Below are positions 17,401 to 29,400 of a stretch of DNA of 64,000 nt, one piece after another. Origin of the DNA: Synechococcus sp. WH 8101 (lineage in GTDB: Bacteria > Cyanobacteriota > Cyanobacteriia > PCC-6307 > Cyanobiaceae); contig NZ_CP035914.1 of NCBI RefSeq assembly GCF_004209775.1, positions 248,001-312,000 on the forward strand, given 5' to 3'. Each line of letters starts with the position of its first letter. The stretch's first letter is position 1. Below the pieces are notes generated by a model. That model ran no database searches. It was not told the DNA's origin and saw only the letters and a program-made list of their open reading frames with translations. The translations under genes were made by a program, and so were the position numbers.

Positions 17401-20400
17401 CTCACATCGCCACTGAGGTTCACACTCACCGCACCGGCATCGAGGCCTGCGCTGGTGCGGGCGCCGGCCGTGGCACTACCGCTGTTGATCGGTGCGTAAC
17501 CACCGCCGCCACCGATGCTCTGGGCGATCAGGGCCGGCGAGAGGGCGCCGAATGTGGCGAGGCTGTCGTTGATCGTGAGCGTCACAGCGGCGCCGGTGTT
17601 GCGGGTGGCGCCATCGCCGCCGGCGGTGAGGTTGGTGGCTTCCGCACCCTCGAGGCCGAAGATCGCACCGCCACCGCCACCGATCGATTGGGCCACCACC
17701 GCCGCGGAGTTGCTGCCGGCGGTGAGGATCGGCGCGCTGCTGCTGAAGCTGATGCTGTCGGCGTTATTGCTGCCGACCACCGAGCCGCCCAGGTTGATCG
17801 CATCGCCGCCGCTGCTGGTGGCATAGAGGCCGCCACCACCGATCGACTGAAGGATCACGCCACTGGAGTTGTTGCCCGTGGTGGTGATCGCACCAGTGCT
17901 GGTGAAATCGATCGCCGAAGCGCGGCTATCGCCGAAACCGCTGCCGCCGATGCTGATCGCAGTGGGGGCGCTGCCGGTGAGGCCACCGCCGCCGCCGATC
18001 GACTGGATCGTCACGCCCGGTGAGCTGATGCCGCTGGTGCGCACCGGCGCCGCGCTGCTGGCGCTGATCGCACCACCGTGGGCATCACTGAGGAGCTCGG
18101 AGCTGCTGCCCACGCTCAAGCTGCCGTCCACTTGGGCGATCAGGCCGCCACCACCACCGATGCTCTGGAGCACCACGCCGGGGCTGTCGTTGCCCTGGGT
18201 GGTGACGCTGCGTTGCAGCTGGGTGAAGCTGAGGCTGCCGCCACTGCCGTCGACGCCGGCGCGCAGGGTGCCGCCAAGCGTGGCATCGCCGCCCACATCG
18301 GCGGCCACACCACCGCCGCCACCGATCGATTGCAGCACTGCGCCGGGGCTGTTGGCCCCCACGGTGAGCACCTCAAAGGGAAGGATCAGCTCAAGATCGG
18401 CGCCGGTGACCGTACCGGTGCTGAGGCCGCCGAGCTGCACGCTGCCGTTGGGCACGCTGCCGATCCAGCCGCCACCGCCACCGATCGACTGATGGATCAC
18501 GCCGGGGGAGAAGGCGCCGGTGGCCTGCAGGGTGCCGCCGGCATTGATCAGGGTGAGCGTGCCGCCGGAGCCGGCGGTGCCGTTGCTGCCACCACCGAGC
18601 ACAACGGTGCCGCTGCCGGCGCTGTCGCCCAGGCCCACCTGGCCGCCACCACCACCGATGGATTGCATCAGATAAGAGGGCGAGTAAGCGCCGCCGGTGG
18701 CGATCACGCCACCGGCGTTGTTGAGGGTGACGTTGCCGCCATCACCGCTGCCGCCGTTGGCCCCCAGGGTCATGGAGCCGCTGGCAGAGCCGACGCGACC
18801 GCCGCCGCCGCCCACCGACTGCGCCACCACACCGATGCTGTAAAGGCCGCTGGTGCTGATCGTGCCGCCCTGATTGTTGACGGTCACATCGCCGGCGTTA
18901 CCGCTGGCATCGATCGCACCCATCACCAGATCGGAGCTACTGGAGCCGGCGATACCGCCACCAGCGCCCACCGACTGGGCAATCACGCCCTCGGAATTGT
19001 TGCCGAGGGTGGTGATCCGGCCCCGGTTCTCCACGCTGACGTTGCTGGCGTTGGCGATGCCGCCATCCATCCCCAGGCGCATGCTGGCGCCGTTCTGGGA
19101 GGTGAAGCCACCGCCACCACCGATACTCTGGGCGATCACACCCTGCGACTGAACACCGGCGGTGATCAAGTTGCTGCCGCCGCTGAAGTAGAGGTCAACG
19201 GCGCCGCTGCCGCCGATCTGTTGGCCGGCACCGCCGAGTTCCACCACGGCCGCGCTGCCGCTGCCGTCGCCGCCGACGTAACCACCACCACCACCGACTG
19301 ACTGGGCGATCACGGCGGGGGACGAGAGACCGGTGGTCTGGATGCGGGAATTGAATTTGGAGGTGAGGCTGACGTTGCCGGCTGTGTTGGTGCCGATCAC
19401 ATCACCGCCCAGGCTCACCGAACCGCTGGAGGTGAAGGCCACACCACCGCCACCACCGATCGATTGCAGGGTGAGGCCGGGGCTGTTGCGGCCTTCGGTG
19501 CTGATCTGCCAGTCGCGACTGATCGCCTGAACATCACCAGCGGAGGTGTCGGCGACGCTGATGGTGCCGAGATTGAGCTGATCGCCGGCCACATCGGCGG
19601 CATAACCGCCACCGCCGCCGATCGACTGGAGCACCACGCCAGGACTTTCGGCGCCCTGGGTGATCGCGGTGAAGGGTCCGTTGAGGGAGATCGCGCCGGC
19701 ACGCAGTGAGCCGATGCCGTTGCCACCCAGGGTGAGATCACCGGCAACGCTGTTGACGCTGCCGCCACCGCCGCCGATCGATTGCACCACCAGAGCGGCG
19801 GAGTCGTCGCCCGTGGAGGTCATGGAGGCGCCGGCATTGCTGATCACGCGGATGGCGCCGCCGTCGGCGTTGCCGATGCCGTTGGTCATGCCGAGGCTGG
19901 CATTGCCGCCCACCTTGCCGAGGCGACCACCACCACCACCGATGGCCTGCACCAGCATCACCGGAGAGGTGGAGCCGGTGGTGATCAGATCGCCCTGGAT
20001 GTCGATCAGGATGGCTTGCTCAACCGGTTGCTCGGGGCAGCCGCCGAAGGCACAGGCCACCGGATAGAGCATGCCGCTGCTGCCAGCGATGCCCAGGTTT
20101 CCGCTGCTGCCGGAGCTGCCGAGCGTGGCGTCGGTGGCGAGATCACCGGCGAAACCACCACCGGCGCCGATCGATTGCACCACCAGGCCAGGGCTGATGT
20201 TGCCGGTGGTCTGCAGCTGGCCCTGCAGGATCACATTCACGGCACCGCCGGTGCCGGAGTTGAGATCGCTGGCGCCAAGGGTCGCCGAGCTGAGGCTGTC
20301 CACCAGCGACCAACCACCACCACCACCGATCGATTGCAGAACGGCGGCGGCGGACCGGAGCCCGCTGGTGGCGATCGTGTTGCCGCCATTGGAGGTGAAG

Positions 20401-23400
20401 TTGATGGCGGCGGCGTTGGCATTGCTGCTGTTGCTGCTGCCGAGCTGGATCAGGCCGCTGTTGGCCGATTGCAGTCCCTGCACGGCACCACCACCGCCGG
20501 CGAGGCTCTGCAGCAGCACGGCGGGAGAGGCAACGCCGGCGGTGACGATGTTGGCGTTATTGGTGACGGTCACAGCGCCGCTGTTGGCGCCGCTGGCGGA
20601 CCGGCTGCCAAGGATGAGGCTCTGACCGGTCACTCCCTCGCTGAGCAGGGCGGCCAGACCACCGCCGCCGCCCACTGACTGGGCCACCAGACCGGCGGCG
20701 TTGTTGCCGGCGGTGCGGATTGCACCGCCGCTGGTGAGGCTGACGGCGCCGCCGCTGCTCAGCAGGGGGTTCTCGGCACCCAGCCAGCTGGAATACAGCG
20801 AGGTGTTGATGCCGGCAATGCCGCCGCCACCGCCGACGCTCTGGCTCACCAGGCCACTGCTGTTTTCACCCAGGGTGGTGATGCTGGAGCTGCTGGTGAT
20901 GGTCACAGCGGCACCGCTCTGGCTCACGCTGCTGGTGCTGCTGCCCAACTGCAGCTCACCATTCACATTGCCGATGCGGCCGCCGCCACCACCGATGCTC
21001 TGGGCCAGCAGGCCCGGAGCGTTGTTGCCCTGGGTGCTGATCGCTCCGCTGCTGCGCCCGGTGATGGCGCCGCCATCAAGGGAGCTGCCGCTGCTGGCAA
21101 TGTCGGTCGCACCGAGCAGGGCGGCGCCGTCCACGTTGTCGGCCATGCCGCCGCCGCCGCCCACGCTCTGCAGCACCAGGCCGATGCCGTAGTTGCCGCT
21201 GCTGCTGATCGCGCCGCTGTAGTCGGCGTCGATCGCACCGCCGGTCATGCTGCCGCTGCTTTGCGACGCCCCCAAGCGAGTGATGTAGCGGGAGGAGCCG
21301 GCGTAACCGCCGCCACCGCCGATGCTCTGACTCACCAGCACCGGCGAGTTGTTGCCCTGGCTGATCAGGTCGGCATCAATGGTGAGGCTGATGCTGCCGC
21401 CATCGCCTCCATCGCTCTTCAGTGAACCGAGCAGGGAGTAGGTAGATCCCTGATCGATCAGCACCCAGCCACCGCCGCCGCCGATGCTCTGCGTGAGCAC
21501 CACCGAGGAATTGGCGGCCTGGGTGCTGAACTGACTGCCACTGGCGTTGAGATTGATCGCACCACCACCACCATCACCACCACCACCGGGACCGGTGATC
21601 AGAGCGGTCAGTCCGTCATCGATGTCGTTGAGGAAGGAAAGCTCGTAATTTTCGTTGGTGCTGATGTTGGGCAGCAGATTGAGCCAGGCCTGTTGCCAGG
21701 CGGCCGCGATATCGACCAGGGCAGCGCTCACACTGCCCTGGCGGCCCATCAGGATCGCGCCGGCATCGGTGGCATCAAGATCCGTATCTCCGATGAAGCC
21801 GCCGCCGCCGCCGATGCTCTGCAGGATCAGGGCCTGGGAGCCGATTCCTTCGGTCTGGAGAATGCCGCTGGTGTTGATCGTCAGATTACCCGCTTGCGCA
21901 GATCCGGACCCATTGCTGCCCAGCTTGATGAAGTTGGGGTTGTTGCTCAGGGGGATGTAGGCACCAGCACCGGCGATGCTCTGGCCGAGCAGGGCGGGGG
22001 AGGCGATGCCCACCGTGGTGATGTCGGCTGTGCTGTTCAGAGTGATCGCACCGCTGTCGGCGATGGCCTGGCCGCGGCTGCCCACATTCACGAGTTGGTC
22101 TGTACGCCCCACGGAGCCGGTGATGGCGCCACCGCCACCGGCGCTCTGCAGGATCAGGCCAGGGGAGTAGTCACCGACGGTGCTGATGCGGGAGCTGTTG
22201 ACGGCACTGATCGCCCCACCGCGGGCACTGCCGCTGCTGATCTGGGAGCCAACGTTGAGGTCACCGCGCACATCAGCGATGAAGCCACCGCCGCCACCGG
22301 TGCTCATCATCGCCAGACCGCTGGCACCATCGCCCTCGGTGCGGATCAGAGCACCGGTCTGCCGGACGTCGATCGATCCAGCGTCCGCCACCACGGCCGA
22401 CTCGGTGACCGTGCCCATCTGCACCTTTTGAGCTGCACCCCCAAAGACGGTGCCACCGCCACCGCCCAGCGACAGCACATTGACGCCGACCGAGGTGTCG
22501 CCGCTGGTGCCCACCGAACCGCTGTTGCGCAGGCTGATCGACCCACCGGAGAGATTGCCAGCCGCATCAAGGCTGCCCATGCGCATTTCGTTGGTGTAAG
22601 CGCTGATCGCACCGCCACCACCGCCGACACTCTGCAGCCGGATGGCATGGGAATCAGATCCCACGGTGACCACATCGGCACTGTTGGAGACATTGAGGTC
22701 GCCGGCCTGGGCATTGGTTCCGCCGCGACTCCCGAGCCTGGCGTTCGCAGTGGTTTCGCCGGTGAGGGCCGACCAGCCACCGCCACCAGCCACGCTCTGA
22801 ATGAGCATGCCGGGTGAACTGTTGGCGTTGGTGCGGATCAGGGCCGAGGTGTTGGTGATGGTGAGATCGCCAGCATTCCCTTCATTGCTGAAATAGGAGG
22901 AGAGGTACAAACGGTCGCTGCTGCCGAGGCTGATGTCGGGATTGACATAGGCATTGGCACCGCCACCACCGCCGATGCTCTGGGCCAGGAGGCCGATCGA
23001 GCCCTCGCCGCTGGTCTGCAGGTTGCCGCTGTTGGTCACCACCACATCGCCCGCTTCCGCCAGTTGGGCATACAGCGCTCCGAGGAACAGCTCATCGTTG
23101 CTGTCGGCGCTGGAGAAACCACCGCCACCACCGATGCTCTGGGCCAGCAGGGCACTGGAGCCGATGCCATTGGTGATCACCTGGCCGCTGTTGTCGACGC
23201 TTACGTTGCCGGCGCTGGCCCGGCCAGGGCCGTTCATGCCGTTGGTGAGAATGCCGTTGAGGATCAGGCCGGTGACGCCACCACCCCCGGCAACGCTCTG
23301 GGCGATCACGCCCGGAGAGGTGCTGCCGATGGTGAGGATCTCAGCCCGGTTGGTGAGCTCCACCGCACCGGAATTGAGCGTGTAATCGCTGCCGAGCTGG

Positions 23401-26400
23401 GGAATGGGAACTTCGGTGAGTTGATTCCGGTCATACGCACCACTGCCCAGACGCCCGCCGAGGTTCTTGGTCTGCTGGGAGCCGAGATAGCCGCCACCGC
23501 CGCCGATGCTCTGGCTCACCAGGGCAGGAGATCCTTCGCCGCGGGTCACAATCGCAGCACCGCGGTTGGTCACGCTTACATCGCCACCATTGGCTGTCAC
23601 GCTGCCGCCGGAACCGTCAAGCCCCAGGCCCAGATCGCCGTAGACCTGGTTGGCGAGGCCGCCACCGCCACCGATGCTCTGGGCGATCAGACCGGCGGCG
23701 CCGTTACCGGAGGTGCTGATCGAGCCTGTGTTGGTGAGGTCAAGCGAGCCACCACTGGCCTGGCCTGTGCTATTCAGCATGCCCATGCTGATCGAGCCGG
23801 CGCGGTTGCCGATCACGCCGCCACCACCACCGATCGACTGGGCCGTGATGCCAGCGGCACTCAGGCCTGTGGTGATGATGTCGGCGCTGTTGGTGATGGT
23901 GAGATCGCCAGCCGAAAGCGTCCCCGACGACTCCTGGGCACCCAGCTGGCTGATGGTGTTGCTGCTCACATTGCCGGCAACCCAGCCGCCGCCGCCGCCG
24001 ATGCTCTGCACGAGCATGGCGCGGGCGTAATCGCCTTCAGTCTGGATCAGGGCGCCGGTGTTGCGCAGGCTGATGGCACCACCAGTGCCGTTCACCAGGC
24101 CTTCGGCACCAAGCACGAGGTTGTTGGCGAGTTGCTCTTGTCCGAGCCGGCGGATGTTGCCGCCACCACCACCGATGCTCTGGGCGATCAGGCCGGTGGA
24201 GGAGGTGCCTGTGCTGATCAGGTTGCCGCTGTTGGTGATCGTCAGATCGCCAGCAGCGGTGTTGCGGGAGTTGAGATCACCGAGGGTGATCGGCTCCTGC
24301 ATCAGCGCGTTGGCGTAAGTGGTGGTGAAACCACCGCCACCGCCGATGCTCTGCACCGTCAGCAGGGGTGCCGTGATGCCGGTGGAGCTGAGATCACCGC
24401 TGTTGTTGACGGTCACATCACCAGCGCTGGCATTCTCCAGGCGTTCACCGCCCAGGGTGAGCGTGTTGCCATTGGTGAGACTCACCACACCACCACCGCC
24501 GCCGATGCTCTGGGCCAGCAGCACCGTGGCCGCATTGCCACTGGTGCTGATCGTGCTGCTGTTGGTGACCGACACGTTGCCGGCCTGGGTGTTGCTGAGG
24601 TCCTCGCCACCGAGTTGGGTGGTGCTGGCGGAGCTGCCCAGATAGCCACCACCGCCGCCGATGGTCTGGGCGATCAGGGCGAAAGCACCATCACCACGGG
24701 TTTCAATCGCTTGCCCCCGGTTGTTCACGCTGACGTCGCCAGCACTGAGCGAACCTTCACCGTTGCCGAGGGTGCCGCCCAGGCGCACATCGCCGCTGTC
24801 GCTGCCGGCGACGCTGCCGCCACCACCGCCGATGCTCTGCACAAGCATCGCGCTCGACACATCGCCGAGTGTGAGCACGGAACCGCTGTTGCTGACCGAC
24901 ACGGAACCACCGCTGGCATTGCCGGTGAGGTTGAACCCACCCAGCAGCAGACCGCCGGAAGCGGAGCTGATCACCCCACCGCCACCACCGATGCTCTGCA
25001 CGGTGAGTGCGGCCGAAGCATCACCCGACGACACAAGATCGGCCGTGTTGGTGACTTCGATGGCGCCGCCATTGGCGGAGTCGCTGTTGTTGCGGGCGCC
25101 GATGCGGGTGTTGGCCAGGTTCTGGGCACTCACCAGGGCATAGCCGCCACCGCCGCCGATCGATTGCACCGTGAACACAGGGGAGAAATCCTGCAGGGTC
25201 TCCAGGCGTGACGCGATGTTGTTGATCGTGACGTCGCCGGCATTGGCGTTGACCGAGCCGAGGCTGCCGACGCGCACTGTGTAGTCATTGGTGCCGGCGG
25301 TTTCGGAGATATAACCACCACCACCACCGATGCTCTGGGCGATCAGGGCGGCGGAACCGTTGGCGGCCGTGAGCAGGTCACCGCTGTTGGTGAGTGTGAT
25401 GGCGCCACCCTGGGCGCGGGTGTTGCTGGCCCCGGAGGCATCAGCGCCGAGAATCACCTGGTTGCCGGTGTCGGTGGCGGAGGCACCACCACCACCGCCG
25501 ATGCTCTGCACCACGAAGGCCGCCGCATTCAGGCCCTGGGTGGCGATGGAGGACCGGCTGGTCATGGCCACGTCGCTGGCCGAACTGACGCTACTGGCGC
25601 GCAGAGTGCCACCGAGAGTCAGGTCGTCTCCAGCCGTGATCCCGGTGAAGCCACCACCGCCGGCGATGCTCTGCACCAGAAGCCCGGTGCTGTTCTCGCC
25701 CTGGGTGACGATCGTGGGCACCGTATTCGTGACGGTGATCGCCCCGGAGCTGGTGACCCCACCCATGTCGGCGCCGAGTCGGGCATTGCCGCCCACGTTG
25801 CCGATCCAGCCGCCACCGCCGCCGATGCTCTGGATCACCATCGCCGGAGAGCTGTCGCCTCGGGTGACGAGCAGATCGGCTTCGGTCACCACGCTCAGAT
25901 CACCGGCTGTGGCGACGCCCGAGCTGGTGCTGCTCATGCCGAGCACCGCATTGCCCAGCACCTGACCACCCAGGCCGCCGCCGCCGCCGATGGTCTGCAC
26001 CACAAGGGCAGCGGAGTTCAGACCGCTGGTGCCGATGGCGCCGCTTTGGCGTAGGCTCACCGCACCGGCAGAGAGGGCTCCGCTCATGCTGCTAGCACCC
26101 AGGGTGACGTTGCCCAGGGCGTTGCCGGTGACGCCACCGCCACCGCCGATGCTCTGGATCACAGCACCGGTGGAGTAATCCGCCGTGGTGATGATCGTGC
26201 TGTTGTTGATCACCGACACGTTGCCGGCGCCCAGGCTGGTTCCGCCCTGGCTGCCGAGCTGGGCATCGGGGCTGCTGCGCAGCAGCGACCAGCCACCACC
26301 GCCGCCGATGCTCTGGGCGATCAGGCCGGGGCTGTAGGCACCGGCGGTGACGATGGCGTTGCCCGTGTTGTTGAGGGTCACATCGCCGGCGATCGCCTGG

Positions 26401-29400
26401 CCAAGGTCGCTGCCCGCCAGCGTCACGTCGTAGCTGGCGAGGGCATTGGTTTCGGCGATCACACCGCCGCCACCGGCGATCGACTGCAGCAGCAGGGCCG
26501 GTGAGCCGTTGCCGCTGGTCTGGAGCACGCCGCTGTTGCGGACCGTGACGTCACCGGCATTGGCAAGAGCGCTGCCGCTGGCACCAAGACGGCTCAGAGT
26601 GCCCGTGATCTTGGCGGCGGCACCACCACCGCCACCGATGCTCTGGGCCACGAGGCCGGCAGCATTGACGCCTTGCGTGGTGATGCCGGCCCTGTTGGTG
26701 ACCGTCACGGAGCCGCCTTGGCTGGAGCCGCTCATCGATCCGCCCAGGATCAGGGCGTCGCCGTAGGTCTGGCCTGCGAGTCCGCCACCGCCACCGATCG
26801 ACTGGGCCATCAGACCCATGGAATCAGCCCCTTCGGTGCTGATCTGGCTGCGGTTGGTCACCACCACGTTGCCGGCGTTGGCACTGCCGCTGCCGCTGGC
26901 GCCCATCGTCACGTTGCCCGTCACCTGGGCGGTGCTGCCGCCGCCGCCGCCGATTGATTGGGCCAGCAGCGCCGGGGAGGCGGCCCCGGTGCTGGTGAGT
27001 GCTGCGCCGCTGAGGGTCACCGACACATCACCGGCATTGGCAGTGCCAAGGAGGTTGATCGCGCCCAGGTTGAGAGTGCCGTTGATCGATCCGGCCCGAC
27101 CGCCGCCGCCGCCGATGCTCTGCACATTGACCAGGGGGCTGAAGTTGCCGGTGCTCAGGATCGAGGCCGTGTTCGTGAGGGTGACGGCATCAGCGTTCTG
27201 TGCTCCACCACTGCCCATGCTGCCCATCTGGGCGTCGCCGTTCACGGCGCCGGAGTAACCGCCGCCGCCTCCCAGCGACTGCAGGGTGATGCCTGCCGAG
27301 GTGTTGCCCGTGGTGATGATCTCAGCGTTGTTGGTGAGCGTGATCGCGCCACCGTTCATGGCGCTGGTGCTGTTGATCGCACCGAGCTGAAGATCACCCT
27401 CCACAGGGCCTACCCAGCCACCGCCGCCGCCGATGCTCTGGGCTGAGATCGCCGGACTGAACTCCCCGCGGGTAATCAGTTGGTCCCCGTTCGATTGGAT
27501 GTTGATGTCTGCACCGGAGAGGTCGGCGCTGCTGCTGCCCGACACGCTGCCGAGGCTGACGGCGCCACCCCGAGTCTGGGCGACGCGGCCACCACCGCCA
27601 CCGATGGACTGGGTGAACATCGTGGGGGAGTAATCCGCCAGGGTCACGAGGGTGCCCCGGTTCACCAGGCTCATGGCCTGGCCGCTCTGCACACCCTCGG
27701 CGTTGCGGGAGCCGAGCGCCACCGTGCCGTTGGCACTGTCGAGGCTGCCGCCGCCGCCACCGATGGCCTGATACAGGATGGCTGGGGAGAACTGGTCATT
27801 CGACACCAGGGTGCCGGTGTTGATCAGGCGGGTCGTTCCGGATTGGCCATCCGCACCGTTGCTGCCAAGCACGGCGTCGCCGAAACCACTCTGGGCGTCA
27901 CCACCACCACCGCCGATGCTGTGGAGATACACCGGAATCGACGACGGTCCATAGGTGGCGATGTTGCCCGTGTTGGTAAGTACCACGTTGCCGGAATCGC
28001 CGCCGGCTCCACCGCTGCCACCGAGGGAAATGGTGCCTTCATTGACGCTGGCGGTCGCCCGACCGCCGCCGCCGCCGATGCTCTTGGCCACCACGCCGTA
28101 GGAGCCTTCGCCGTAGGTCTCAATTGAGCCGTTGTTGGTGATGGTGATATCACCGGCGTTGCCACCGTTGCCACCGCTGGCCCCAAGGCTCAGGGCGTCG
28201 CGGGTGCTGCCCACATCGCCACCGCCACCACCGATGGCTAGAGCCATGAGGCCGATGCCGGTGCTGCCAGTGGTGATGATGGTGCCGTCGTTGGTGATGG
28301 TGATATCACCGCTGTTGCCACCGCCGCCGCCACTGCCGCCGAGGGACACGCTCAGGGGAGCCGTGCTGGAGAGGGAGCCACCACCGCCGCCCACTGACTG
28401 GGCGTAGAGCCCGTAGGCCGCATCGCCGGTCACGGTGATGGACCCACTGTTGTTGACGGTCACGTTGCCGGCGTTGCCGCCGTCGCCACCGCTGCCACCG
28501 AAGCTGAGCGACGCCGTGGTTCCTTCCGAGGCGACCGCCGAATTGATGCTAACCCGACCACCGCCGCCACCGATGCTCTGGCTGAGCAGACCGTGCGACT
28601 GGCTGCCGGTGGTGACGATCACCCCGGAATTGGTGACGTTGACGTTGCCGCCGTTGCCACCACTGCCACCGCTGCCGCCCACCTGGAGGGAGCCACTGAA
28701 GCTGTTCTCGCTGTCATCACCCGGTGCGGCCAGGCTGGTGGCACCACCGCCACCACCGATCGACTGCACATAGAGACCGATGGAATTGGCACCGGTGGTT
28801 TGCAGCCTCGCGGCGTTGGACACGGTGACGGTTCCGCCGGATCCACCGGATCCACCGGATCCACCGATGGTGCCGTTGAGGCTGAGGGTGGAGCTGGCGG
28901 TGCCATCCACGAAGCTGGTGGCATCGCCGCCGCCGCCACCCACCGACTGGATGAACATGGCTGAGGCTGAGCTGCCAGTGGTGCTGATCAGGCCGTCGCG
29001 GGTGGTGATGTTGACAGTGTTGCCATCTCCACCGGAGCCGCCGCTGCCGCCGATGGCGACGCTGAGGCCCACATCGCCGCCTTGCACATTGTTGGTGCTG
29101 CTGCCGGCGCTTCCGCCGCCACCGCCCACAGATTGGGCAAACAGGCCCCGGGCGTTATCGCCGGAGGTGCCGATGCGCAGATTGCCCATGGTCAGGGTCA
29201 CTACACCGCCCTGACCACCACCGCCGCCAGAACCGGAAACCGAGGAGGCCAGGCCGCCGAGTTGGGCTGATGTGGTGCTGTTGGAAGCCGCTTCCGTGAC
29301 GGAACCGCCCTGACCACCACCGCCACCGACCGACTGGAGGAAGACGCCGTGGCTGCCGCTGCCGCTGGTCACCACGGTGAGCGTGTCGGCGATGCCGTTC

